Translations under genes and position numbers: made by a program | Assembly (NCBI RefSeq): GCF_014397245.1 | Contig: NZ_JACLHY010000002.1 | Span: 248,001-312,000 of the forward strand | DNA from: Arenibacter arenosicollis | GTDB taxonomy: Bacteria > Bacteroidota > Bacteroidia > Flavobacteriales > Flavobacteriaceae | Direction of reading: 5' to 3' | Length of the DNA stretch: 64,000 nucleotides | Notes under the pieces: generated by a model | Database searches by the model: none | What the model saw: only the letters and a program-made list of their open reading frames with translations | Told to the model about the DNA's origin: nothing | Shown: piece by piece, positions 9,250-18,000 of the stretch | Layout: each line of letters opens with the position of its first letter | Position numbering within the stretch: position 1 is the first letter of the stretch

Positions 9250-9702
9250 ATGAAAAAATATGTATACTTATTTCTAGTGTCGATTTCTTTAATTATTTCT
9301 GGATGTAGCAAAGATGATGATTCCTCTAAATCCTCCACAAGTGTTAAAGTGTACACATTGAGCTCTGTTTCCAATTCCAAAATTTCTGGGAAGGTTACTT
9401 TTAAAAAGAATGAAGATGGATCAACTACGGTTCTATTGGAGATAAACGGTTCTTCCACCGACATCCATCCTGCATTCATTTATTTCAACAACGCAGAAAC
9501 TGGTGGAGAGGTGGCCATTACGTTGGCTCCCATAGATTGTGATTGCGAATCCAGTAGCACAGTTATCACTACTTTGGACGATGGAACACCGATTACCTAC
9601 GAACAACTTCTAAAATTTGATGGTCACATTAAGATTCATCAAAATGAAGATCACATGGAAATTGTCATCACCCAAGGCAACATAGGCGCAAACGCCAACT
9701 AA
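9250..9702 (+). CDS. CHRD-like lipoprotein
   Basis: A 150-residue predicted lipoprotein: hydrophobic signal followed by IISGC with the lipidated Cys at residue 19, then an acidic SKDDDSSK linker. The rest resembles the CHRD fold: YTLSSVSNSKISGKVTF, an internal STDIHPAFIYFNNAETGG segment with a conserved-type His, and a terminal FDGHIKIHQNEDHMEIVITQ. Such proteins in Bacteroidetes are extracytoplasmic and uncharacterised. It stands alone, with a strong terminator 30 bp downstream, so it is probably monocistronic. The fold assignment is by motif pattern and moderately sure. Confidence 0.75.
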   Translation: MKKYVYLFLVSISLIISGCSKDDDSSKSSTSVKVYTLSSVSNSKISGKVTFKKNEDGSTTVLLEINGSSTDIHPAFIYFNNAETGGEVAITLAPIDCDCESSSTVITTLDDGTPITYEQLLKFDGHIKIHQNEDHMEIVITQGNIGANAN

Positions 9703-9730
9703 ATAATTAAGTTTTAAGATATTATTTACA

Positions 9731-9754
9731 CCCCCGACTTGATAAGGTCGGGGG
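9731..9754 (+). terminator. Rho-independent terminator after the CHRD-like gene
   Basis: GC-rich eight-base-pair stem (CCCCCGAC paired with GTCGGGGG, eight-base loop) followed by TTATCTTTT. It begins 28 bp after the stop of the lipoprotein gene. Confidence 0.85.
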
Positions 9755-9794
9755 TTATCTTTTGGGCATTTTGGATATCTCATTCCAGTGAAGT

Positions 9795-10428
9795 ATGATA
9801 AAGAAAATTGGCCTCGCATTCCTACTGAGGATATTTGGTATTTACTTAGCTTTAATCACCTGCGATTATATAATTCAAAAAGCTACTGAAAATAAGACCT
9901 TTGGAACGTAAAGGAAATTCGCAAAAATAAGGTAGGCCTAGTTTCAGGCACCTCCAACCGACTTGTAGGCGGTGGTTCCAACCCATATTACACCAATAGA
10001 ATTAAAGCGACCACTGAATTGTACAAAGCAGGGGAAATTGACTTTGTATTGATCAGTGGCGACAACAGTTCCCTATATTACAACGAACCTACGGTATTTA
10101 AAAAAGACCTTATTAAAGGAGGCATTCCACAGGAAAAAATTTTTTTGGATTACGCGGGTTTTCGAACTTTGGATTCCATGGTTCGGGCCAAGACGATTTT
10201 CGGATTGGACAGTGCAACCATGATTTCTCAAAAATTCCACAATGAACGGGCTATTTATCTAGCTGAAGAAAAAGGATTACACGCAATTGGATTTAATGCC
10301 GATAATATTTCGTTGAAAAATGGCTTGAAAGTACAGATTAGAGAGTACTTTGCACTTTAAAGGTATTTATTGCTCTAGCCCTAAATACACAGCCCAAATT
10401 TTATGTGGAGAAAATTAAAATCAAGTAA
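9795..10428 (+). pseudogene. SanA/YdcF (DUF218, ElyC-type) membrane protein, two frameshifts
   Basis: Three consecutive frames together rebuild one SanA-type protein. The N-terminal transmembrane segment (MIKKIGLAFLLRIFGIYLAL) starts at 9795 and stops at about 9909. The core follows in the next frame (KVGLVSGTS; IDFVLISGDNSSLYYNEPT; EEKIFLDYAGFRTLDS-like EKIFLDYAGFRTLDSM; SQKFHNERAIYLAEEKG) and stops at 10360. The family's C-terminal tail (VFIALALNTQPKFY) then continues in the third frame to the TAA at 10426. Each shift is consistent with loss of one base. SanA-type proteins affect envelope permeability. Either the gene is decaying or there are two sequencing errors. A truncated 113-residue product from 10019 is possible but would lack the membrane anchor. 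Confidence 0.8.
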
Positions 10429-10435
10429 TCTTAGC

Positions 10436-10443
10436 TATATTTG
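10436..10443 (+). promoter_or_regulatory. Consensus -7 element (TATATTTG) before the Nramp-like gene
   Basis: Exact TAnnTTTG match only 8 bp before the ATG at 10452 and 17 bp before the in-frame ATG at 10461. If used, the message is nearly leaderless for the first ATG, or the second ATG is the true start. Confidence 0.5.
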
Positions 10444-10451
10444 CCCCTGAA

Positions 10452-11711
10452 ATGTCCACAATGACCTCTATTAGGACTCTGATTAGGAACCTTGGTCCCG
10501 GCCTGCTTTTTGCCAGTACGGCCATAGGAACTTCCCATTTAGTATTATCCACCAAGGCAGGTGCGCAATATGGGTGGCTTATGGTAATTCCCATTATATT
10601 GGCCAACGTACTCAAATATCCTTTTTTCGAATTCGGAATACGATATACCAATATCACCAATAAAACCCTCATAGAGGGTTATCTTAATCGTGGCAAAGGG
10701 TATTTAATTTTTTATGCCGTTATTACCTTATTCAGCACCTTTACCATTCTAGCCGCATTATATGTAGTTACTTCGGGATTGCTTATCAACCTCCTTCAAC
10801 TATCCAATACACCCGTAAATGTTGTGGCGGGAGGCCTTTTTATAGTGATATGTGCGATACTTATTGTCGGCCGTTATAAATTTCTGGAAACCTCATTAAA
10901 ATATGTAGTATCCCTATTATTCCTAGCCCTTTTAGCAACTTCAATTTTGGTAATTGCCAATGGACAGGTTACGGAAATAGAAAACTTTAAAGCGCCCAAT
11001 ATTTTTAATGAAGTAGGAATCCTTTTTTTAATCGGATTAATGGGGTGGATGCCAACCACCGTCGAAGCCTCTAGTTGGATAAGTCTTTGGAGTATTGAAA
11101 AACTTAAAAACTCCAGTCGCAAACCTTCTTTAAAGGAGGCCTTGCAAGAGTTTAAATTTGGCTATTTCACCACAGGAATCCTTGCAATTTTCTTTATGAC
11201 CATTGGTTGGCTTACCCTCTATGGCACCAATACGGAACTGAGCAACAGTGCTGTAATTTTTGCAGATCAATTAGTCCAATTATTTACCGCCAATATTGGC
11301 TCCTGGGCTTATATTTTGATAGGCATTGCCGCATTCTCCACCATGTTCAGCACTTGCATCACTGCCCATGATGCCATTGCCCGTGTAAGTGTTGATATTA
11401 TAACATTGCTCTACCCCAAAAAAAAGAACGTTAAAAAACAGAGTTTTACCATTGCGATAATACTCCTTGCAATTATCAATTATACGGTCATTCTTAGCTT
11501 TTCAGCCAACATGGGCTTGCTGGTGGCATTGGCCACTTTTGTTTCATTTGTGGTAGCGCCAATCATAGGGTATATGAATCTAAAGAATGTAATGAGCCAT
11601 GAAATTCCCGAAATATACAGGCCCTCTAAAAACTTGCAAATATTGACATACGTTGGAATTCTCTTCCTTGCTCTTTTTTCCATTTACTATTGTTGGATGG
11701 TTTTATTCTGA
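10452..11711 (+). CDS. Nramp-family (NRAMP-like) membrane transporter, atypical metal site
   Basis: A 419-residue integral membrane protein with about eleven hydrophobic segments. It matches the Nramp family in overall layout: GPGLLFASTAIGTSHLV in TM1, KAGAQYGWLMVIPIILANVLKYPFFEFG-type TM2, and SWAYILIGIAAFSTMFSTCITAHDA late in the protein. Canonical Nramp Mn/Fe transporters use a DPGN motif in TM1 and an MPH motif in TM6. Here TM1 reads STAIGTSH (residues 22-29) and TM6 reads GWMPTTVEASSW (198-209), so the usual Asp, Asn and His ligands are replaced. It may carry a different ion such as Mg, or a non-metal substrate. The start could instead be residue 4, given the promoter position. Confidence 0.85.
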   Translation: MSTMTSIRTLIRNLGPGLLFASTAIGTSHLVLSTKAGAQYGWLMVIPIILANVLKYPFFEFGIRYTNITNKTLIEGYLNRGKGYLIFYAVITLFSTFTILAALYVVTSGLLINLLQLSNTPVNVVAGGLFIVICAILIVGRYKFLETSLKYVVSLLFLALLATSILVIANGQVTEIENFKAPNIFNEVGILFLIGLMGWMPTTVEASSWISLWSIEKLKNSSRKPSLKEALQEFKFGYFTTGILAIFFMTIGWLTLYGTNTELSNSAVIFADQLVQLFTANIGSWAYILIGIAAFSTMFSTCITAHDAIARVSVDIITLLYPKKKNVKKQSFTIAIILLAIINYTVILSFSANMGLLVALATFVSFVVAPIIGYMNLKNVMSHEIPEIYRPSKNLQILTYVGILFLALFSIYYCWMVLF

Positions 11712-11857
11712 AATATATATATTCTTAAAAGTGTCCTCAGCCTTGCCACTCACACCTGACTTACTACCTCGCCATAAATAAAGACTTAACACCCATAATT
11801 TGGAATTGAATTATATTATTGCTATCCTTCCAAGGTACATATGATAAAGATAGATTT

Positions 11858-12049
11858 ATGAAATTGATTCGAATTAAAAGGAATACCATAATTGAAAAAC
11901 GTTATAATTCCAAAATGGGGATTCTAAATACGCGGGTAACCTACATAAAAAAAGCTGTTTTAGGTATACCCTTTAGTACGCTCCATAAATATAGGGAAAC
12001 CTACTATGGCCAAATAAAAGATTGCAGTACATGTGTCTTAACTAAATAA
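11858..12049 (+). CDS. Small hypothetical basic protein (63 aa)
   Basis: Begins MKLIRIKRNTIIEKRYNSKM and ends KDCSTCVLTK, with a CSTC pair near the end and a basic N-terminal half. The ATG at 11858 was preferred over 11819 because the upstream extension looks like non-coding leader. No known domain is recognised. The composition (TLHKYRETYYGQIKD) looks protein-like rather than random, and similar short proteins may exist in relatives, but nothing links it to a function. No operon partner: the next gene is convergent. Confidence 0.5.
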   Translation: MKLIRIKRNTIIEKRYNSKMGILNTRVTYIKKAVLGIPFSTLHKYRETYYGQIKDCSTCVLTK

Positions 12050-12087
12050 AAATTACTATTTCCAATTCCTTAAAGAGGATAAGAATT

Positions 12088-14025
12088 TTAAAATAATAAA
12101 TTATAATTAAGCACAACAATCAAGGATCTTTCATTTTTATTGTGTAGCATGTCAAGACAAAAAACGCCATTCTTACATCCATTCAGAAGTTTATCCTCAC
12201 CATAACCAACAGTGTAGAGAATACTCGACGCTGACACCCCTTGCTGCAAGAGGTATTTTTTAATGGCATCCGATCTTTTTTGTGAAAGTATAAAATTAGA
12301 ACTCGCACCCCCTCTACTATCAGTATGTGATTCTATTCTTAGTTGCAACTGTGGAAATCTGCTCATAACATCAACCACCTTGTCCAGTTCTTGTGCTATT
12401 TCAAGCGTAATCTTGCTTTGACCCCTATCAAAGTAGAACTTTTTTAATTTTACGACCGTCTGTCCCTCTTGATCCTCAACCAAATCTTCAAGAGATTTAA
12501 TCCCCATATTAAAAGCCGTTTCCTGGATTTTATCGAGTTGATTGTCATTATAAGTCACCGAAAATATGGAGTATTTTTCTTTAGTTGCCTCAATAGTAAT
12601 GGTATTTTGGAATGGAATCTCAATATTATAATCACCATTCTCATTCGTAAACACCTCCTTAACAATCTTTCCTTCCTGATCAATGAGCCTTACTTGAACT
12701 TTGGACACACCATTATTGGAAGTAAGGTCAACCACTTTTCCTTTTAGGGCCAAGGTTTTTAGGCCAGGTTTTTCAGAAACATTAAAACCATATAGATCAT
12801 CGTTACCTCTACCACCTTCCCTATTGGACGAAAAATAGCCCAACAAGCCATTAGAACCATTATTTTTTATAATGAAGCCAAAGTCATCTTTAGGCGAATT
12901 AATCCCCTCCCCTAAGTTTACAGGAATACTAAAACTGTTATCTGCCTGTATGTTCGATCTGTAAATATCCATTCCTCCTAGCCCATAAAAAATATCGGAC
13001 GAAAAATATAGGCTATTTTCAAATATATAAGGAGCTATTTCATTACCAGGTGTATTAATTCTCGGCCCCAAATTTATGGGGGCGGACATAATTAATCCAT
13101 TGTTGGTGTACACGAAATAGATATCGGTACCCCCAAAACTATCGTGAAAATTAGCGGCAAAAAACAATCTTCCAGTAGCGGCTTCATAAAACGGATAATA
13201 GAACGAGGTATCCGGATCTCTTAATATAAACTCGAACGACCCCTTACCATTGCTCCGCCCTATTGCCAAGGCATTTTTCCCATTTTCACTAAATTGTAAA
13301 TCCTCTCCATCAGAATTGGAAAGAACATAGAATATATAACCGAGCTCCTCCGAATAATAAGGTGTAGCGCGATGAAATTTACTTTCGGATATACCTTTAA
13401 AAACCTGTGGACTTTTCACTTCGCCCTGCTGATCGATCTTGGACTCATAAACATTTAAATACGATTCCCCAGAGGGCCCATATATCTTTTTAGACCCATC
13501 TGGCCTACTACTTGAAAATAATAGCTTATCCTTATAAAAGGTTGGGGAAAAGTCTGCTTGGGGACTATTTCCATTTACATTAAATATCCTATATTTCAAA
13601 TCGTCATTGCTATTCGATGCGATCAACTCATAATTAAAATCTGCATTTTCGAGCAATTCAATGGAAAGATCATCCTTTTTGGTAGCGAGATACGCCCTCA
13701 CCTTTTCAATTTCAGAAGTTCTGGATAACGACTGTAACATTTTATTAAAATGATAGGTAGACATAGTAGTGTCTTTCTGATAAATATCCAAATAAATTTC
13801 AGTGGCCTTTTTATAGTTGCTGACTTTCATATAGGAATCCGCCAAGTTTAAATACTGTTTATTCGTAAGTTGACCCTCCCTTAATTCCTTCTGATATTCA
13901 ACAATAGCCTGACTATAGGAATACTCAAAAAATAGCACATCCCCTTTGGATTTTTTTTGCTGAGAAAAACCTAAGGACGATAAGATGATAAAAAATATAA
14001 CTATTACATTAAACCTCATGTTCAT
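12088..14025 (-). CDS. PorE-like TPR / beta-propeller / OmpA-domain protein
   Basis: A 645-residue periplasmic protein with a signal peptide (residues 1-21, ending GFSQ). TPR helices follow (about 25-110, FFEYSYSQAIVEYQKEL), then a WD40-like PD40 propeller (about 150-415; repeats such as DKLLFSSSRPDGSKKIYG and NSLYFSSDIFYGLGGMDIYR). Next come a carboxypeptidase-regulatory-like domain (about 425-515) and a C-terminal OmpA peptidoglycan-binding domain (FYFDRGQSKITLEIAQELD; RIESHTDSRG). This order matches PorE of the T9SS, which links the outer-membrane ring to peptidoglycan, except that no lipobox is seen. It is the last gene of a cluster with a PorP/SprF protein 7 bp upstream and an adhesin before that, so it is probably the anchor for export or display of that adhesin. 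Confidence 0.88.
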   Translation of the reverse strand: MNMRFNVIVIFFIILSSLGFSQQKKSKGDVLFFEYSYSQAIVEYQKELREGQLTNKQYLNLADSYMKVSNYKKATEIYLDIYQKDTTMSTYHFNKMLQSLSRTSEIEKVRAYLATKKDDLSIELLENADFNYELIASNSNDDLKYRIFNVNGNSPQADFSPTFYKDKLLFSSSRPDGSKKIYGPSGESYLNVYESKIDQQGEVKSPQVFKGISESKFHRATPYYSEELGYIFYVLSNSDGEDLQFSENGKNALAIGRSNGKGSFEFILRDPDTSFYYPFYEAATGRLFFAANFHDSFGGTDIYFVYTNNGLIMSAPINLGPRINTPGNEIAPYIFENSLYFSSDIFYGLGGMDIYRSNIQADNSFSIPVNLGEGINSPKDDFGFIIKNNGSNGLLGYFSSNREGGRGNDDLYGFNVSEKPGLKTLALKGKVVDLTSNNGVSKVQVRLIDQEGKIVKEVFTNENGDYNIEIPFQNTITIEATKEKYSIFSVTYNDNQLDKIQETAFNMGIKSLEDLVEDQEGQTVVKLKKFYFDRGQSKITLEIAQELDKVVDVMSRFPQLQLRIESHTDSRGGASSNFILSQKRSDAIKKYLLQQGVSASSILYTVGYGEDKLLNGCKNGVFCLDMLHNKNERSLIVVLNYNLLF

Positions 14026-14032
14026 ATATATT

Positions 14033-15025
14033 TTAGAAAAACCTTGGGGAATCTATTTGTTTAGGATTCCCTTTTTGATATCGATTATTTTCCTTTTTAA
14101 TTTTATTCCCTGCTTTTCCTAAATAAAACTTTAATATTACCTCATGTGAACCTTGACTATATTCCCCTAAACCATTGGTATTATAATCATAGGAATACCC
14201 CATAAATAGACTATTGGAAATTTGAAGTCCTGCCAAACCACTTATGGCATTGTCCAATCTATAAGAAGCCCCCAAAGTTACCAAGTCACTAATCAAAAAA
14301 TTGGTAGAAAGATTCAAGTTTAAAGGTGCACCATTTAAATAGTTCATTAAAAAGGCAGGTTTAAACTTTAGGCCTTCAGAAAGGTCAAAAACATAGCCCC
14401 CGATAAAATTAAACTGTACCTTATCTTCTATTATATTGGCTACTTCATCAGCATATATCCCTGAAGTTAAAAAATTGGGTACGGATAAGCCCACATACCA
14501 ATTTTCTTGGTACATAAACATACCTGCTCCTATAGTGGGATAAAATTTATTAAAGGTATCGGCATTATTGAGCAACGGTTCATTTGGATTTTCAAAATCG
14601 CCTTTGGTATAATCCACATCAAGTAATGAGCCACCTGCATCTACACCAAAAGACAACTTGGTATCGTCTGAAAGTTTTACCTGAAATGAATAAGCAAAAT
14701 CTATATAGGTTTGGGAAGTTGGCCCCAACTGATCACTGACCACATTAAAACCCAAACCATTTTTTTCATTGGCCAAAGGCAGATTTACCCCAAACCGTAA
14801 GGTTTTTGGCGCTCCTGGAATACCTGACCATTGAACACGGTACAGACCCGAAATATCTGGAGTCTCCACGGTACCCACATACGCTGGATTAAAACTGCCA
14901 ATATTGTACATATATTGGGTATACTGTGGTTCCTTCTGTCCGAAAAGCACAGTAATGGAAAATAACAGTAAGCTACAAAACAATATTGGATTTCTATACC
15001 CTATCCTGTATATTCTAAAATTCAT
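14033..15025 (-). CDS. PorP/SprF-family T9SS outer-membrane protein
   Basis: A beta-barrel protein of about 330 residues. The start at the internal Met (15025) gives a signal peptide ending VLFGQ directly before KEPQYTQYMYN, and leaves 8 bp to the adhesin stop; the upstream Met would overlap it. Family signatures are QYTQYMYNIGSFNPAYVGT, SGLYRVQWSGIPGAPKT and NGLGFNVVSDQLGPTSQ. In flavobacteria each PorP/SprF protein is commonly encoded beside a T9SS substrate with a type-B C-terminal domain and is thought to help export or retain that substrate. Here it directly follows the 1658-residue adhesin, so the two are very likely cognate. Confidence 0.95.
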   Translation of the reverse strand: MNFRIYRIGYRNPILFCSLLLFSITVLFGQKEPQYTQYMYNIGSFNPAYVGTVETPDISGLYRVQWSGIPGAPKTLRFGVNLPLANEKNGLGFNVVSDQLGPTSQTYIDFAYSFQVKLSDDTKLSFGVDAGGSLLDVDYTKGDFENPNEPLLNNADTFNKFYPTIGAGMFMYQENWYVGLSVPNFLTSGIYADEVANIIEDKVQFNFIGGYVFDLSEGLKFKPAFLMNYLNGAPLNLNLSTNFLISDLVTLGASYRLDNAISGLAGLQISNSLFMGYSYDYNTNGLGEYSQGSHEVILKFYLGKAGNKIKKENNRYQKGNPKQIDSPRFF

Positions 15026-15033
15026 AGTCTTTT

Positions 15034-18000
15034 TTATCTTATGATTTGGATCCAACCTTTTCGCACTTCCGTACCATCGCCAAGATCCAATATATAAAAG
15101 TAGGTTCCTTTTGGCAAATCGCCATTCTTACCCGTTCCCATCCAAGTATTATCATAACTACTGGCTTTAAAAACCTCATTACCGTAACGGTCATAGATTT
15201 CCAGGGTATTATTGGGATAATCTTCAATGCAGTTAATATATACTGCGTCGTTAAATCCGTCTCCGTTTGGTGATATCTGATTAAAGAGGAATCCGCATTC
15301 GGACGTGGAACGAGGGGTCACCGTTACGGTTGCTGTGGCCGTATTATTGGTAGCATTGGAATCTTCCGGAAAAGAGTCCACAATGGCGGCAACATTCTGG
15401 TAAGTGCCGATTTCAGGTACTCTAGCCGTAATGGTTAATGTATTCACCTCATCCGCCAAAATCTCATCCAATTGCCATACTCCAGCAATTTCATTGTATG
15501 TCCCGCTAGTAACCGTACTACTAATATACTCAAAACCAAGTGCAGGGCTTACAAGATCGTTAACCGCAACATTGGAGACCATGATTTGACTTAAATTGGT
15601 CAAGGTAACCGTAAAAGTAACCTCTCGTTCTACTAATACACTTTCTAAATCAACCACCTTCTCAATACCAAGATCGATCTGGCAGGCATCTGAGATATTA
15701 GGGATACAAGGGTTATTGTTCGCTGGATCCAATTGATCCACAATACCGTCATTGTCCGAATCCAAGATATTGGAATCCAATGCGTCTATTATACCATCAT
15801 CATCCGTGTCTATCGGATTACTTATATCCGGTCCCACTTCTACTCCATCGTCAATGCCATCAGCATCCGTATCCCGATTATTAGGGTCAAGGCCCAAAGC
15901 ATTTTCATCCCTATTAATAATACCGTCCCCATCGCTATCTACAGTACAAGTAGTTACAGCAATGGTAACATCAACGCTTTCATTTACACAAGGGGAAACA
16001 GCCGTATTAGTAGTAAATCTAAAAATATATTCACCATCTGCAGCCCCTTCAAAATCAACAACGTTATCCGACCCAATAGTGACAGTCCCTGGAGGGGTGC
16101 CCACTATAGTCCATTCCCCAGAAGTACCTCCGGTCCTAGTAGTATCCAAATCCAAAGTCGTGGGCCCACCTCCTGTTATGCTACATGCAGCATCATCAGT
16201 GGTTGTACCGGGCAAAACAGGGTCTGCCATAGTAACGGTAACCCCAATCCGTTCCGAAACACACTGATTGGCCGACGCTTCTACATAGTAAATTGTAGTG
16301 GCCGTGTTATTTGGTGTAGTGAAAGTGCTACCTTCACCAAGTGGCAGACTATCCGACGTTGAACTGTACCAAAACAAGCTACCTCCAGCGGATACCGTTG
16401 CACTAATGGTGGCCGTGCCTGGGCCACAAATGGTGGTTGGTGTGGTACTTAATATTTCAGGAGGTTCATTACGCACCAAAGTTACTTCTAATGGAGGACT
16501 GACACAGCCTGATCCCGAATTGAACAAAAATCCATAAAAAGTAGCTGCAAAATCTACCTCACTACTTCCTAATCTAGCTCCTGTAATAGAAAAATCACTG
16601 CTACTACTCCAAATTAATTCAAAACCTGAAGGAATGACAGTATCAGTATATGCATCCAAATCCTGTTTAAAATCTTCACAAAATATTGTAGGCGTTGTAT
16701 TTATTAAAGGGGCCTCTATACAATTGTCATTATCGGCGATGGTTCCAATACCTTGGGCCTTTCCAATTTGTGCAAAACCTGTGGCATTGTTCAGATTTAC
16801 AAAAAAGGTTTCTGTGCCCTCTGACACAGTATCCTCCAAAATATCAATTACAATAGTTTTTGTTTCTCCATTAAAACCTAAAAATGAAACGGAGCCTGAT
16901 TTGCTAACATAATCTGACCCGGCCGTGGCCGTATTATTGGCTGTTGAATAAGTAACATTAGTTCCAAAAAGGACTGCTCTATTTAATGTAACGGTAAAGG
17001 AAGCACTTCCATCACCTTCATTTACCAACACATCATCAATGGACACTCCAGCCCTATCCTCACTGGTTATAGAAACGGTGGCGTTGTTGGGGGAACCTAC
17101 GTTATATCCCGTACCAGATCTCAAGGTCACATTTACCGACTCAGCAGCTTCTACTTCGGTATCATTAATGGGAGTTACCGTAATAGTACTACTTTCTTGG
17201 GCATTGGGTATAGAAACTGTGCCCGAAGGTGCTATATAATCCGAATCGGGTGTAGCCGTGCCGCCAACTGTATAATTTACGACTATTGGATTCCCCGTTA
17301 TATTGGCTGTATTTAGACCTACTGTATAAGAACCCGCAGTCAATGGGCTTTCCGAAGCATCGGGAGTAGTGGCCGTTATGGTCGCAATATAGCTGTCATT
17401 ATCCTCAATGGTAACCGTCGCTGTATTGTTCGGTGCTACAGCTAATGTGTAGCCTGTCCCCGTGGCCAGTGTCAAAATCACCGTCTCAGGGCCCTCGACA
17501 AGTTCGTCGTCAACCGGGGCGACGGTGATTAACCCTGAACGTTGATTATTTGCTATGGATACACTGCCACTCAAAGTGCCATAGTCCGTAGTATTGGTCG
17601 CATTAGAACCGCCGGTCGCTATCGTATAGTTCACCACGATAGCGCTCCCGGTAGTGTTAATCGTCCCAAGATCTACTGTAAACTGACCAGTGGTGGTGCC
17701 TGCCTCCGTGGAAGTAGGATCGTTAGCAGTGATACTTGCAATATAGCTGTCATCATTGGTTATCGTACCCTGGGCTGTCGCCGGGGCCCCTATAGTATAG
17801 CCCGGACTCGGACCGCTGAGCGTTACCGTAAAAGTCTCGTTGGGCTCCACCGCAGTGTCACCGCTCACATTTATCGTTATAGCCGCCGTGGAGGAACCGA
17901 TTGCAAAGTTCGCCGTACCGCCGGGAAGCGTACCTCCTACGAAATCCGTACCGTTTGCAGGGTCTGCTCCGCTACCCGTCACTGTGAAGGACGCCGTGGC

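Noticed and set aside
9093-9479. A 128-residue minus-strand frame opposite the CHRD-like lipoprotein
   Set aside because: The plus-strand gene has a lipobox, matching domain pattern and terminator; the minus frame has none.
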